Shown here: piece after piece, positions 48,746 through 58,249 of the stretch | Layout: each line of letters starts with the position of its first letter | How positions within the stretch are numbered: position 1 is the stretch's first letter | NCBI RefSeq assembly: GCF_028751545.1 | Contig: NZ_CP071867.1 | Span: forward strand, 1,337,306-1,401,305 | Direction of reading: 5' to 3' | DNA: 64,000 nucleotides | Origin: Gilliamella sp. B3022 | Lineage (GTDB): Bacteria > Pseudomonadota > Gammaproteobacteria > Enterobacterales > Orbaceae | Position numbers and translations under genes: made by a program | Notes under the pieces: model-generated | What the model was told of the DNA's origin: nothing | Database searches by the model: none | What the model saw: the letters and a program-made list of their open reading frames with translations, nothing else

Positions 48746-50419
48746 CTACTCTTTATCCTTCAATGCTTCATCTAATGTTGAGAAGAACATTAGTTTATTG
48801 GGGATAGGTACAATTTTTGCGCGAGCTAATGTTTTTAATGGCTGAAATTGCAACTCACATATTGATAAATCAACGTGTTCTGGCAATTCATCAATAAAAT
48901 GTATTAAGGCATTAAGTCCGCCAGCGTCAAGAATTGGTACGGCATCCCATTGTAATATAATATGCTCATAACCGTTAATTTTTTTATAAAGCTCAGCAAA
49001 AGTTTTTTCTGCAGCAGCAAAAAACAGTGGTCCATTAACACGTAAAATTAAAGTTTTATTATCACTCCGATTTAGTTCAACTAAACGAGTCATTCTAGCA
49101 ATACGACGCATAAATAATATGGAAGCCAGTACTATTCCAAGTGTAATTGCAATAACCATATCAAACAATACGGTCAGTGTCATACAGATAAACATAATTA
49201 AAATATCATCTTTAGGTGCACATTTGATGATATATATTACCCGCTGCACAGCACTCATATTCCATGCTACTATTAATAACAGAGCAGCCATTGCTGATAG
49301 TGGAATATAAGATAAAAGTGGTGCAAAGCAAATAAGAGCAAGTAATACTACCAATGAATGTAAGACTGCTGCGATAGGTGATGTAGCACCAGCCTTAACA
49401 TTCGCAGCTGAACGTGCGATAGCAGCAGTAGCCGAAATACCACCAAAAAATGGAGCAATAATATTGCCTAAACCTTGACCTATCAGTTCGCTGTTTGAGT
49501 GATGTTTAGTGTGGGTCATTTCATCTAATACTACAGCGCAAAGCAGTGATTCAATGGCACATAACATTGCCATAGTAAGTGAAATCGGAAGTAAAGCTGA
49601 AAGTGTCGTCCAATCCCAATTAAATTCAGCATTTTCCCATGGTAAAACAAATTCAGGTAGTACTGAAGGAATACCACGACCGGTAGTATTATCAGCAAGT
49701 GTGTAGGTGAATCTTGAGCCTATGGTTTCAATTTGAAAGCCGAATTGATTTAAAATAAACATGATAATAATACCTGCAACCAAAGCTGGTAGATGACCGG
49801 ATATTTTTACTCGAAATTTTGGCCATACAATTAAAATAATCAGTGTTACCATTCCGACAATTGTATCTGCAATATTAATGGATGGTAAAGTCTTAGCTAA
49901 TTCAATAACTTTACTTATATAACTTTCAGGCATATGTTCAAGAGTTAAACCAAAGAAATCTTTAATTTGCATGGTGGCGATGGTAATAGCAATGCCTGAG
50001 GTAAAACCTAATACGACAGGTAATGGAATATATTCAATTAATCGTCCTAATCGAATCATGCCCATTAATATTAGAAAAACACCTGATAATAATGTTGCAA
50101 TTAACAATCCGGATATACCATATTGTAATGATACTGGATATAAAATAACTACAAATGCGGCTGTAGGTCCGGATACACTAAAACGTGATCCTCCCGTTAG
50201 AGCAATAACAAGACCAGCTATAATTGCGGTATAAAGCCCATGTTGTGGCGGAACTCCACTGGCAATTGCAAGAGCCATTGCTAGTGGTATAGCAATAATA
50301 CCAACGGTTATCCCTGCAATTAAGTCTTTAAAAAAACGAGTTGTATTATAAGGGGTACTTATACATGCTGAAATAAATGCACAGCTAATTTTGGTGCCAG
50401 AAAGGCCATATAATTTCAT
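48746..50419 (-). CDS. dauA: SulP-family anion transporter DauA
   Basis: DauA (YchM) in E. coli imports C4-dicarboxylates such as succinate at acidic pH. The 557 residues follow E. coli DauA (559) closely: [20 protein letters not shown] near residue 32, [16 protein letters not shown] near residue 76, and [22 protein letters not shown] near residue 319. About twelve membrane segments are followed by a C-terminal cytoplasmic STAS domain ([17 protein letters not shown], then [12 protein letters not shown]). The substrate is taken from the E. coli protein. The gene stands alone and is divergent from the MINPP-like phosphatase. Confidence 0.93.
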   Translation of the reverse strand: MKLYGLSGTKISCAFISACISTPYNTTRFFKDLIAGITVGIIAIPLAMALAIASGVPPQHGLYTAIIAGLVIALTGGSRFSVSGPTAAFVVILYPVSLQYGISGLLIATLLSGVFLILMGMIRLGRLIEYIPLPVVLGFTSGIAITIATMQIKDFFGLTLEHMPESYISKVIELAKTLPSINIADTIVGMVTLIILIVWPKFRVKISGHLPALVAGIIIMFILNQFGFQIETIGSRFTYTLADNTTGRGIPSVLPEFVLPWENAEFNWDWTTLSALLPISLTMAMLCAIESLLCAVVLDEMTHTKHHSNSELIGQGLGNIIAPFFGGISATAAIARSAANVKAGATSPIAAVLHSLVVLLALICFAPLLSYIPLSAMAALLLIVAWNMSAVQRVIYIIKCAPKDDILIMFICMTLTVLFDMVIAITLGIVLASILFMRRIARMTRLVELNRSDNKTLILRVNGPLFFAAAEKTFAELYKKINGYEHIILQWDAVPILDAGGLNALIHFIDELPEHVDLSICELQFQPLKTLARAKIVPIPNKLMFFSTLDEALKDKE

Positions 50420-50648
50420 TATTTTTAATTAATAAAATGGAAGTTATTTTGAGTGCCTAATAAGATAATCTTTTTTACAAAAAATAAAAGAGTGTTATAA
50501 AAATAATCATCTTTTATCGTAAAATTTTACTATTAATCAAGTTTAGTGGGTCTGCTGTGTTAATATATGAAACGGATATTGTTATTTAAGGCATTTATTG
50601 ACCGTTTTTTATCTTAATCTTGATTAGTATCTAAATGGAGATACAAAT

Positions 50649-52010
50649 ATGATTATACTGGGTTCTCGTAAGCTATTAACAGTTTTTTTATTTACCTTTA
50701 CTTCATTAAGTTTTGCTCAACCCTATGTGATCGCTGGTTCCAAAACAGCTTATCCATACGATCCTAAACAAATTCTTACTTCTGCTCCCACAGGCTATCA
50801 AGCTTTTTATATTGATCATATTGGACGCCATGGTTCTCGCTATATCAGTAAGTCAAAGCATGAGGATCTTGCTTATCACATTTTATCATTGGCTGATAGT
50901 CAGCACCAATTGACCAATTCAGGAAAAGATCTACTAAGTCAACTCATTATCATTAAGCAATTAAATCAGAACCACTATGGTCAGCTCACTAATCTGGGTC
51001 GCACAGACATTAGTTTGATCAGTAGACGGATGTTGGAAAATAATCCATCGGTATTTAAAGGACAAAAAATTGAAGTTATTTCAACTAGCTCTCCTAGAGC
51101 AAAAGAGACAGCAGAAATTTTTATTAAATCTTTTAAAGTTAAATATCCCAATATTCATGTTGTTCAACAACCAGATAATGAACAAACATTATTACGCTTT
51201 TTTGAGTATTCTCCCGCTTATAGTGAATATAAAAAAAGTCAGACCGTTAAAAATGCTGTGAAATCGATTGAGTATGCTTCTCGAACCGAACAGATGAGTA
51301 AACAAGTTGCCAAAGGCATTTTTAAGAAATCTTTTTTAAATAAATTAAAAAAAGGGTTAGAGGTATCTGAGGATGCATCAGTAAAAACATCAGATTTTGT
51401 TATTGCAATATACCAATTGTATCAAGAATTACAGGCTTTTTCGCCACAAGTTTTAACGGATAATCATCTTGAATTAGACCGTTATTTTTCATCAGAACAA
51501 AAGGAATGGTATAACACGGTTGTTACTGCAAAAAATTATTTGCAGATAGGCCCTGCCTTTAATAATACAGGTATTCAAATTAAAATTGCTGCACCATTAT
51601 TATGGGATATGATTCATTCTGCCGATAAGGCAATAAAAGATAATAATGTGGATGCTAATTTGCGCTTTGCACATGCTGAAACGATTTCGCCATTAGCCAC
51701 TTTACTTGAAATTGAAGGTTCTGCTAATGTTACTAAAACACTATTTGATTATCCTACTGTATGGAAAGCAGATAAAATTATTCCTATGGGAGCAAACATT
51801 CAATGGCTTTTTTATAAAAGCAAGCAAACCCATCAACCTATTTTGATTAAAGTATTGCTAAATGAACGAGAAGTACATTTACCTGTAAAATCAGATATCT
51901 ATCCTTATTACCTATGGAGTGATGTAAAACAATTTTATGTTAACAAACTGAATAAATTAGGTTTGGTTGAAAATCATTCAGAAATAGAAATGTTAAAAAA
52001 CCTTCAATAA
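50649..52010 (+). CDS. Secreted histidine-type phosphatase, MINPP-like (inositol polyphosphate / phytase type)
   Basis: A 453-residue exported protein with a Sec signal (LLTVFLFTFTSLSFA, cleavage likely after residue 23). The histidine-phosphatase motif RHGSR is at 60-64 (His61 the nucleophile), and the proton-donor motif is HAE at 342-344, not the HD of AppA phytase or glucose-1-phosphatase. RHGxR plus HAE is the pattern of multiple inositol polyphosphate phosphatases. It would act in the periplasm, or outside, on phytate or similar phosphate esters. It has no partner genes: dauA is divergent, dtd convergent. The MINPP assignment rests on motif and length; substrate is inference. Confidence 0.8.
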   Translation: MIILGSRKLLTVFLFTFTSLSFAQPYVIAGSKTAYPYDPKQILTSAPTGYQAFYIDHIGRHGSRYISKSKHEDLAYHILSLADSQHQLTNSGKDLLSQLIIIKQLNQNHYGQLTNLGRTDISLISRRMLENNPSVFKGQKIEVISTSSPRAKETAEIFIKSFKVKYPNIHVVQQPDNEQTLLRFFEYSPAYSEYKKSQTVKNAVKSIEYASRTEQMSKQVAKGIFKKSFLNKLKKGLEVSEDASVKTSDFVIAIYQLYQELQAFSPQVLTDNHLELDRYFSSEQKEWYNTVVTAKNYLQIGPAFNNTGIQIKIAAPLLWDMIHSADKAIKDNNVDANLRFAHAETISPLATLLEIEGSANVTKTLFDYPTVWKADKIIPMGANIQWLFYKSKQTHQPILIKVLLNEREVHLPVKSDIYPYYLWSDVKQFYVNKLNKLGLVENHSEIEMLKNLQ

Positions 52011-52021
52011 ATAAACAACTA

Positions 52022-52057
52022 TAAATATTATGTTTCTACATGGGGACATAATATTTA
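52022..52057 (+). terminator. Hairpin after the MINPP-like gene
   Basis: TAAATATTATGT (52022-52033) and ACATAATATTTA (52046-52057) form a perfect 12-bp, AT-rich stem with a 12-base loop shortly after the stop. Only short T stretches follow, so it is a tentative transcript end. Confidence 0.45.
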
Positions 52058-52065
52058 ATATTACG

Positions 52066-52091
52066 ATTCTGGTTAGACCTCTAACCAGAAT
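52066..52091. other. Strong hairpin spanning the dtd stop codon
   Basis: ATTCTGGTTAG (52066-52076) and CTAACCAGAAT (52081-52091) form a perfect 11-bp stem with a 4-base loop. The dtd stop codon is at 52073-52075, inside the stem. No T run follows on either strand. Confidence 0.5.
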
Positions 52092-52507
52092 GTCACTGGT
52101 CCATCGTTTATCAAAGAAACTTGCATATCAGCTGCAAATTGTCCTGTTTGTGTATTAATTTGCTTTTTACACTGTTCAATAAAAAATTGGTATAGTTTAT
52201 TGGCTTCCTCGGGTTTTGCACCTTTAGTAAAACTAGGGCGCATTCCCTTATGCGTATCGGCTGCAAGTGTAAATTGAGAAACAACTAAAAGATCACCATT
52301 AGTTTGAGTAACATTTAAATTCATTTTACCTTCACTATCACTAAAGATTCGATACCCTAGTACTTTTTCACATAAACGTATTGCTTTTTGCTCGTTATCT
52401 TCTTTTTCTATACCTAATAATACTAGTAATCCATGATTAATCTGTCCAATAATTTGATTATTAACAGTAACACTAGCTTGTTTAACGCGTTGAATTAAGG
52501 CGATCAT
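52073..52507 (-). CDS. dtd: D-aminoacyl-tRNA deacylase Dtd
   Basis: Dtd hydrolyses D-aminoacyl-tRNAs such as D-Tyr-tRNA, keeping D-residues out of proteins. From ATG 52507 the product has 144 residues (E. coli 145) and begins [15 protein letters not shown]; the ATG at 52540 would add 11 residues overlapping yihY. The chirality-checking Gly-cisPro motif GPVTFWL is at the C-terminus, and [17 protein letters not shown] is the other catalytic region. It starts 8 bases after the yihY stop, the yihY-dtd order of E. coli. Confidence 0.95.
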   Translation of the reverse strand: MIALIQRVKQASVTVNNQIIGQINHGLLVLLGIEKEDNEQKAIRLCEKVLGYRIFSDSEGKMNLNVTQTNGDLLVVSQFTLAADTHKGMRPSFTKGAKPEEANKLYQFFIEQCKKQINTQTGQFAADMQVSLINDGPVTFWLEV

Positions 52508-52514
52508 AAAATAA

Positions 52515-53354
52515 TTACTCTGGTAATGATTGATTTTCAACTATGTGCTTTTTGCGATTAAAGTCAGTTAAAGTTGCTGCAAATTCGGCACCAAACAAAA
52601 CAATGCACCAAGAAAAATAGATCCAAACCAACATAATGGGAATTGATGATACAACCCCATAAATAAGTTGATAAGTTGGGAATGAAGTTATATATAGAGC
52701 AAATGCTCGTTTTCCTAGTTCAAATAAAATCGCTGCAACAATGGCTCCGACCATGGACTCTTTGAAAGGCACAGATTCAGTTGGAATAATACTATAAAGC
52801 AGCCAAAAACCAGCCACAGATATAAAAAAAGGTAGGGTACTGAGTAGAAAGTTACCCGGTGCAGCAGTAGAAAGCCATTTTAATGAAAATATATATGAAC
52901 TTATTGCAACACTTGAACCTGCTAAAATAGGACCTAAAGTTAATATCGTCCAATACATCGTTAGATTGTACATGAATGATCGCTTTTTTTTGGTTTTCCA
53001 TATGTGATTTAGCGCGGTATTAATTGAATTGATTAATAAAAGCGATGTAACTATTAGACCAATTATACCCATAAAGGTCATTTTTTTGGTATTGCCAATA
53101 AATTGTTCTAAGTAATTTTCGATAGTGTCACTAGCGGTAGGAACCAGATTGTTATAAATTATTTTTTTTAATGAAAAACTGACCTCATCAAACATAGGGA
53201 AAGCAGAGAGTAGAGAAAATATAACAGTAATAAGTGGCACTAAAGCAAGGATTGTTGTATAAGCTAATCCAGCAGAAGACGTGGTTAAACGGTCTTGATT
53301 GATACGCAACCATAACATTTTAGTGAATAACTGTATATTTTTGAATGATTTCAT
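52515..53354 (-). CDS. yihY: YihY/BrkB family inner-membrane protein
   Basis: The 279-residue product has six hydrophobic segments and the family landmarks [25 protein letters not shown]-like [19 protein letters not shown] and [12 protein letters not shown]. coli YihY was once annotated as RNase BN, wrongly; its function is still unclear. ATG 53354 ([10 protein letters not shown]) is preferred, since starts further upstream would run into the ftsN stop and lack a match to E. coli. The gene lies between ftsN (11-base gap) and dtd. Confidence 0.9.
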   Translation of the reverse strand: MKSFKNIQLFTKMLWLRINQDRLTTSSAGLAYTTILALVPLITVIFSLLSAFPMFDEVSFSLKKIIYNNLVPTASDTIENYLEQFIGNTKKMTFMGIIGLIVTSLLLINSINTALNHIWKTKKKRSFMYNLTMYWTILTLGPILAGSSVAISSYIFSLKWLSTAAPGNFLLSTLPFFISVAGFWLLYSIIPTESVPFKESMVGAIVAAILFELGKRAFALYITSFPTYQLIYGVVSSIPIMLVWIYFSWCIVLFGAEFAATLTDFNRKKHIVENQSLPE

Positions 53355-53364
53355 ATTTTTCTTT

Positions 53365-53982
53365 TTAGTTAGAAATAATACAATCATTAATCCCATTATT
53401 TTTTAATGAGTTTAATGCCTTATTTGCCTCATTTTTATTTGTATATTGCCCCGCTGTGACTCGATATAATTGACCTGAAGATACATTACCACTGATGCCA
53501 ATCATCGCGATTCTCGCTTTAAGGGTTTCAGCATTAGCTTTATCTTTGAATGCTCCACATTTCAATATCCATTTATTTGAAGTACTAAAATCTTGCGTAG
53601 TTGTAGATGTGGGAATTTCTTGTTTGGTTACATTATTATTTTTAGTCGGCGCCACTGGACGTGAGTTATTAACAAAACTATCTAAAATTTGTTGTCGTTC
53701 ACTCGCGATTGATCTTGAACCATAACTAGCATTGGGAGTTTCTAACTCTTTAAGATAAGTCCAACGTTCTTGTGGCCGTTCAGGTAATGTTATTGCCGGA
53801 GGTTGTGTTTTTACTTTTGGGGGTTTGACAGATTGAGTTGGTTTGTTATTCACAATATAATAGAGAATAGTAGAAAATAGAATAATGATAATAATGGCCA
53901 AAAATATCATTAAATTAGGCTTATTTCGTGAGTTATTTTTTTTTGATCGGCTCTTTTTTCTTACATAATCACGCTGAACCAC
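53365..53982 (-). CDS. ftsN: Cell division protein FtsN (short form)
   Basis: FtsN triggers septal peptidoglycan synthesis by acting on FtsA in the cytoplasm and FtsQLB-FtsWI in the periplasm. The protein begins MVQRDYVRKKS, close to the E. coli MAQRDYVRRS that binds FtsA, has a membrane helix (LMIFLAIIIIILFSTILYYI, about residues 24-43), the essential periplasmic helix RPQERWTYLKELE near residue 69, and a C-terminal SPOR domain (KWILKCGAFKDKANAE to the end) with two cysteines. The Gln-rich linker of E. coli (319 residues in all) is almost absent, giving 205 residues. Followed by yihY-dtd. Confidence 0.92.
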   Translation of the reverse strand: MVQRDYVRKKSRSKKNNSRNKPNLMIFLAIIIIILFSTILYYIVNNKPTQSVKPPKVKTQPPAITLPERPQERWTYLKELETPNASYGSRSIASERQQILDSFVNNSRPVAPTKNNNVTKQEIPTSTTTQDFSTSNKWILKCGAFKDKANAETLKARIAMIGISGNVSSGQLYRVTAGQYTNKNEANKALNSLKNNGINDCIISN

Positions 53983-54029
53983 AATATACTCTCTTATTAA
54001 TATCGAATAACGGATTAGTATACAAATAA

Positions 54030-54053
54030 AAAAAGTGGCTTACACCACTTTTT
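54030..54053 (-). terminator. rpsT terminator
   Basis: AAAAAGTGG (54030-54038) and CCACTTTTT (54045-54053) make a 9-bp stem with a CTTACA loop. On the minus strand it lies 39 bases beyond the rpsT stop and is followed by TTTATTTG, a good intrinsic terminator. ftsN starts beyond it. Confidence 0.8.
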
Positions 54054-54092
54054 ATTATTCTTTCTAACTGCAATAGTTAACAGATAATGGCA

Positions 54093-54362
54093 TTAAGCCA
54101 ATGCTTTAATCTGCTTAATTAAATTCGCTTTATGGCGTGCAGCTTTATTTTTGTGGATTAAGCCACGAGCCGCTTGACGATCAACAACTGCTTGCATGTC
54201 TTTGAATGCCACTTCAGCTGTTTGTTTATCACCAGCTGCAACAGCTGCGTAAACTTTTTTAATATAAGTACGCATCATTGAACGGTTACTAGCATTATGT
54301 TTACGGCGTTTTTCGGATTGAACCGCACGTTTCTTAGCTGATTTGATATTAGCCAAAGTCAA
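54093..54362 (-). CDS. rpsT: 30S ribosomal protein S20
   Basis: S20 is a small basic helical protein that binds 16S rRNA early in 30S assembly. The 89 residues start [21 protein letters not shown]. coli S20 starts [16 protein letters not shown] at 87 residues, so this start adds two residues. A TTG codon at 54356 (leading into ANIKSAK) is an alternative, as E. coli rpsT itself uses a TTG start. The [21 protein letters not shown]-terminus is conserved. Single gene, with a terminator downstream. Confidence 0.96.
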   Translation of the reverse strand: MTLANIKSAKKRAVQSEKRRKHNASNRSMMRTYIKKVYAAVAAGDKQTAEVAFKDMQAVVDRQAARGLIHKNKAARHKANLIKQIKALA

Positions 54363-54584
54363 CTCCCAAGTTTAGATAAAAATTACATATTAATAAGGCG
54401 GCAAAATATGCCTGATTTTCTGCCTATTGTCAATGCTGTTGTATAAAAATTTTTACTAAGATAACAAATTTTTTATTTCCGACAGATGTTCAGTATATGA
54501 GCAATAATGGTTGTAACCTAAAAGAAAATTTTATGTTAGAATAGTCACAATTTTATTATATTGATATTTATAAGAGGAAGTCAC

Positions 54585-55748
54585 ATGTCTATTATTAGAA
54601 TGCAAGATCTTGATCTAAATGGAAAACGTTTATTTATTCGTTCAGATCTTAATGTGCCAGTTAAAAATGGTAAAGTAACCTCTGATGCGCGAATTAAGGC
54701 ATCACTACCGACTATTGAAGAAGCGATCAAGAAAGGTGCTAAAGTAATGGTTACTTCTCATATTGGTCGTCCAACGGAAGGCGAGTATAACCCAGAATTT
54801 TCATTACAACCAGTTGTTGATTATTTAAAAGAACATGTATCTTTTCCTGTTCGTTTAGTAAAAGATTACCTTGATGGCGTGGATGTTAAAGAGGGCGAAT
54901 TAGTTGTTCTTGAAAATGTTCGTTTTAATGTCGGTGAAGGTAAAGATGATGAAACTTTATCTAAAAAATACGCTGCACTTTGCGACATTTATGTAATGGA
55001 TGCGTTTGGCACAGCTCATCGTGCGCAAGCTTCGACTCATGGTGCTGGTAAATTTGCACCTATTGCTTGTGCAGGTCCATTATTAGCTGCTGAGTTAGAT
55101 GCCTTAGGTAAAGCGCTTGATAACCCTGCAAGACCAATGGTTGCCATTGTTGCCGGTTCAAAAGTATCAACTAAATTAACTGTTCTTGATTCACTTTCAA
55201 AAATTGCCGACCAAATTATTGTTGGCGGTGGTATTGCTAATACTTTCATTGCAGCGGAAGGTTATAATGTTGGTAAATCACTTTACGAAGCCGATTTAAT
55301 TCCTGAAGCTAAAAAATTAATGGCTAACTGTGAAATTCCTGTGCCTACTGATGTACGAGTTGCCACTGAATTTAGTGAAACAGCTACCGCAACTGAAAAA
55401 TCAGTGAAAGACGTTAAAGAAAATGAACAAATTCTTGATTTGGGAGATAAATCAGCAGAAGTATTAGCAAATATTATCAAGAATGCAAAAACAATCCTAT
55501 GGAATGGCCCGGTAGGCGTATTTGAATTCCCTAATTTCCGTCGTGGTACTGAAATTGTTGCCAAGGCAATTGCTGATAGCCAAGGTTTTTCAATTGCCGG
55601 TGGAGGTGATACATTAGCGGCAATTGATTTATTCGGTATTGAAGATAAAATCTCTTATATTTCAACCGGCGGTGGTGCTTTCCTAGAATTCGTTGAAGGT
55701 AAAAAACTTCCAGCCGTTGCAATGTTAGAAGAAAGAGCAAAAGCATAA
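54585..55748 (+). CDS. pgk: Phosphoglycerate kinase Pgk
   Basis: Pgk transfers phosphate between 1,3-bisphosphoglycerate and ADP. From ATG 54585 the protein has 387 residues, the same as E. coli ([20 protein letters not shown]). GAGGAAG lies upstream; the upstream ATG at 54561 would add eight unsupported residues. Landmarks: [35 protein letters not shown]-type AGSKVSTKL, and [16 protein letters not shown] in the nucleotide site. In E. coli epd precedes it; here rpsT is divergent. A terminator lies before fbaA. Confidence 0.97.
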   Translation: MSIIRMQDLDLNGKRLFIRSDLNVPVKNGKVTSDARIKASLPTIEEAIKKGAKVMVTSHIGRPTEGEYNPEFSLQPVVDYLKEHVSFPVRLVKDYLDGVDVKEGELVVLENVRFNVGEGKDDETLSKKYAALCDIYVMDAFGTAHRAQASTHGAGKFAPIACAGPLLAAELDALGKALDNPARPMVAIVAGSKVSTKLTVLDSLSKIADQIIVGGGIANTFIAAEGYNVGKSLYEADLIPEAKKLMANCEIPVPTDVRVATEFSETATATEKSVKDVKENEQILDLGDKSAEVLANIIKNAKTILWNGPVGVFEFPNFRRGTEIVAKAIADSQGFSIAGGGDTLAAIDLFGIEDKISYISTGGGAFLEFVEGKKLPAVAMLEERAKA

Positions 55749-55762
55749 TATTATAGTTTAAA

Positions 55763-55800
55763 AGTAAGGATGAGCTAATTACTCATCCTTACTACTTTTT
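55763..55800 (+). terminator. Terminator between pgk and fbaA
   Basis: AGTAAGGATGAG (55763-55774) and CTCATCCTTACT (55782-55793) form a perfect 12-bp stem with a 7-base loop, followed by ACTTTTTA. It stands only 15 bases after the pgk stop. fbaA must then rely on read-through or its own promoter, although few bases remain for one before ATG 55827. Confidence 0.85.
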
Positions 55801-55826
55801 ATATTAATAAATTTATAGGTAATAAA

Positions 55827-56906
55827 ATGGTTACAAAAATTTCTGATGTCGTTAAACCTGGCGTAGTAACTGGTGATGATGTTCAAAAAGTGTTCCAAAT
55901 TGCACGTGAAAATAATTTTGCGCTACCAGCGGTGAACTGTGTTGATACAAATACAATCAATGCAGTTATTGAAACCGCAGCTAAAGTGGGGTCTCCTGTT
56001 ATTGTTCAGTTTTCCAATGGTGGTGCACAATTTATCGCAGGTAAAGGTTTAAAACTTGAAGGTCAAGAGTGTGCAGTGTTAGGTGCTGTATCTGGTGCTA
56101 AACATGTTCATCTAATAGCAGAAAAATATGGCGTACCTGTTATTGTACATACTGACCATTGTGCGAAAAAATTACTGCCTTGGGTTGACGGATTACTTGA
56201 TGCTGGCGAAACTCATTTTGCTAAAACAGGTAAACCATTGTTTTCTTCTCATATGATCGATCTTTCAGAAGAAACATTAAAAGATAACATTGATATTTGT
56301 TGTCAATACCTTGCTCGTATGTCGGCAATGAAAATGACATTAGAATTAGAATTAGGTTGTACTGGTGGTGAAGAAGATGGTGTTGATAATAGCCATATGG
56401 ATAGTTCAGCACTTTATACTCAACCAGAAGATGTTGCTTATGCTTATGAACGTTTGAGTGCAATTAGTCCTCGTTTCACTATTGCTGCTTCATTTGGTAA
56501 CGTACATGGTGTTTATAAACCAGGTAACGTTAAATTAACGCCAAAAATTCTCGATAATTCACAAAAATATGTATCAGAAAAGTTTAATCTACCTGAAAAA
56601 TCATTGAACTTTGTGTTCCATGGTGGTTCTGGTTCTACTCCAGAAGAAATTGCAGAAGCGGTAAACTATGGTGTTATCAAAATGAATATTGATACTGATA
56701 CACAATGGGCTAACTGGGCTGGTATTTTAGATTACTACAAAGCAAATGAAGCTTACTTACAAGGACAATTAGGTAATCCTGAAGGTCCTGATGCTCCAAA
56801 TAAAAAATATTACGATCCTCGTGTATGGTTACGTAAAGGTCAAGATTCTTTAGTTGCACGTTTAGAGCTTGCATTTAAAGAACTTAATGCAATTAACGTA
56901 CTATAA
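55827..56906 (+). CDS. fbaA: Class II fructose-bisphosphate aldolase FbaA
   Basis: FbaA is a zinc-dependent aldolase that splits fructose 1,6-bisphosphate into dihydroxyacetone phosphate and glyceraldehyde 3-phosphate. The 359 residues equal the E. coli length. Zinc ligands are visible in VIVHTDHCAKKLLPW and in FGNVHGVY and VFHGGSGST; the catalytic aspartate is in HTDH. The ELELGCTGGEEDG region is conserved. It follows pgk, the same pair as E. coli epd-pgk-fbaA, with a terminator between them. Its own terminator follows. Confidence 0.97.
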   Translation: MVTKISDVVKPGVVTGDDVQKVFQIARENNFALPAVNCVDTNTINAVIETAAKVGSPVIVQFSNGGAQFIAGKGLKLEGQECAVLGAVSGAKHVHLIAEKYGVPVIVHTDHCAKKLLPWVDGLLDAGETHFAKTGKPLFSSHMIDLSEETLKDNIDICCQYLARMSAMKMTLELELGCTGGEEDGVDNSHMDSSALYTQPEDVAYAYERLSAISPRFTIAASFGNVHGVYKPGNVKLTPKILDNSQKYVSEKFNLPEKSLNFVFHGGSGSTPEEIAEAVNYGVIKMNIDTDTQWANWAGILDYYKANEAYLQGQLGNPEGPDAPNKKYYDPRVWLRKGQDSLVARLELAFKELNAINVL

Positions 56907-56918
56907 TTTGATGGCAAG

Positions 56919-56947
56919 AAAGCAGAACTAGTGGTTCTGCTTTTCAT
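56919..56947 (+). terminator. fbaA terminator
   Basis: AAAGCAGAAC (56919-56928) and GTTCTGCTTT (56934-56943) form a perfect 10-bp stem with a 5-base loop, followed by TCATTT. It separates the glycolytic genes from the ribosomal-protein operon. Confidence 0.85.
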
Positions 56948-56968
56948 TTATCCGGTTTTAAATAAATC

Positions 56969-56997
56969 TTGATTTTTGTTTTAAGTTATAGGATAAT
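56969..56997 (+). promoter_or_regulatory. Candidate promoter of the rplK operon
   Basis: TTGATT (56969-56974) and GATAAT (56992-56997) are 17 bp apart and match the -35 and -10 consensus at 4 of 6 and 5 of 6 positions. A start near 57004 would give a leader of about 80 bases before rplK, room for an L1 autoregulatory site. The position just after the fbaA terminator supports it. Confidence 0.55.
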
Positions 56998-57018
56998 TTC
57001 GCCCTCATTTAACTTAGG

Positions 57019-57060
57019 GGAGCTGTCTATTTATTAATAGCTATTATTAATAGAGGCGTT
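57019..57060 (+). promoter_or_regulatory. Possible L1 (RplA) binding leader of rplK
   Basis: The leader holds GGGGAGCTGTC and a 6-bp stem TCTATT/AATAGA (about 57028-57056) just upstream of rplK. In E. coli L1 represses the L11 operon by binding a leader that mimics its rRNA site. I could not match this leader to the L1 consensus with certainty. Confidence 0.25.
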
Positions 57061-57086
57061 TGCACCCGAGAAAAGGAAAATTAAAA

Positions 57087-57515
57087 ATGGCAAAAAAAGT
57101 ACAAGCTTACATCAAGTTGCAAGTTGCAGCTGGTGCAGCGAATCCTAGTCCGCCAGTTGGTCCTGCACTTGGTCAACATGGTGTTAATATTATGGAATTC
57201 TGTAAAGCATTTAATGCAAAAACTGAAAGCATGGAAAAAGGTTTACCTATTCCTGTTGTTATTACAGTATATTCTGACCGTTCATTTACATTTGTAACTA
57301 AAACTCCTCCTGCTGCGGTTTTATTAAAAAAAGCTGCTAAAATTAAGTCTGGTTCTGGTGAACCAAACAAGAAAAAAGTAGGTAAAGTAACGAGTGCTCA
57401 GATTCGCGAAATTGCTGAATTAAAAGCTGCAGATATGAATGGTGCTACCATTGAAACAATGATGCGTTCTATTGAAGGAACTGCTCGTTCAATGGGCTTG
57501 GAAGTGGAGGGTTAA
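57087..57515 (+). CDS. rplK: 50S ribosomal protein L11
   Basis: L11 forms the GTPase-associated centre with L10 and the L7/L12 stalk and is needed for RelA activation. ATG 57087 gives 142 residues, the E. coli length, with AAAAGGAAAA upstream; an ATG at 57060 would add nine unrelated residues. The N-terminal proline-rich part ([18 protein letters not shown]) and the rRNA-binding C-terminal domain are complete. secE and nusG, which precede rplK in E. coli, are replaced by fbaA here. rplA follows after 3 bases. Confidence 0.97.
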   Translation: MAKKVQAYIKLQVAAGAANPSPPVGPALGQHGVNIMEFCKAFNAKTESMEKGLPIPVVITVYSDRSFTFVTKTPPAAVLLKKAAKIKSGSGEPNKKKVGKVTSAQIREIAELKAADMNGATIETMMRSIEGTARSMGLEVEG

Positions 57516-57518
57516 TTA

Positions 57519-58220
57519 ATGGCTAAATTATCTAAGAAAGCTAAACTTATCCGCGAAAAAGTGAATGCGACTAAACAATATGAGATTAATGAAGCTATTG
57601 CTTTATTGAAAGAACTTGCAACAGCTAAATTTACAGAAAGTGTTGATGTTGCTGTTAATTTAGGTATTGATTCACGTAAATCAGATCAAAATGTACGTGG
57701 TGCAATTGTACTTCCACACGGTACTGGTCGTAGTGTCCGCGTTGCTGTATTTACTCAAGGTGCAAATGCAGAAGCAGCTAAAGAAGCTGGCGCAGAACTA
57801 GTTGGAATGGATGATCTAGCTGATCAAATCAAGAAGGGCGAAATGGATTTTGATGTAGTTATTGCATCACCAGACGCTATGCGTGTTGTTGGTCAATTAG
57901 GTCAAATTTTAGGACCACGTGGTTTAATGCCAAATCCTAAAGTTGGTACTGTAACGCCTAATGTTGCAGAAGCTGTTAAAAATGCTAAAGCTGGTCAGAT
58001 TCGTTACCGTAATGATAAAAATGGTATTATCCATACAACTATCGGTAAAGCTGACTTTGATGCAGCGAAGCTTAAAGAAAATTTAGAAGCATTACTTGTT
58101 GCTTTAAAACGAGCAAAACCAGCCTCTTCTAAAGGTGTATTTGTGAAGAAAGTTAGCCTTTCTACTACAATGGGTGCTGGAGTTGCTATTGATCAAGCAA
58201 CTTTAAATGCAACGGTTTAA
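57519..58220 (+). CDS. rplA: 50S ribosomal protein L1
   Basis: L1 forms the mobile L1 stalk near the ribosomal E site and, in E. coli, represses its own operon by binding the rplK leader. The 233 residues (E. coli 234) include the family signature region [20 protein letters not shown] near residue 128 and an N-terminal basic segment. It starts 3 bases after the rplK stop, with GGAGG inside the rplK end as ribosome-binding site, so rplK and rplA are coupled. Confidence 0.97.
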   Translation: MAKLSKKAKLIREKVNATKQYEINEAIALLKELATAKFTESVDVAVNLGIDSRKSDQNVRGAIVLPHGTGRSVRVAVFTQGANAEAAKEAGAELVGMDDLADQIKKGEMDFDVVIASPDAMRVVGQLGQILGPRGLMPNPKVGTVTPNVAEAVKNAKAGQIRYRNDKNGIIHTTIGKADFDAAKLKENLEALLVALKRAKPASSKGVFVKKVSLSTTMGAGVAIDQATLNATV

Positions 58221-58249
58221 TTACCTTTGTTAATTAAACAATAAGAATC

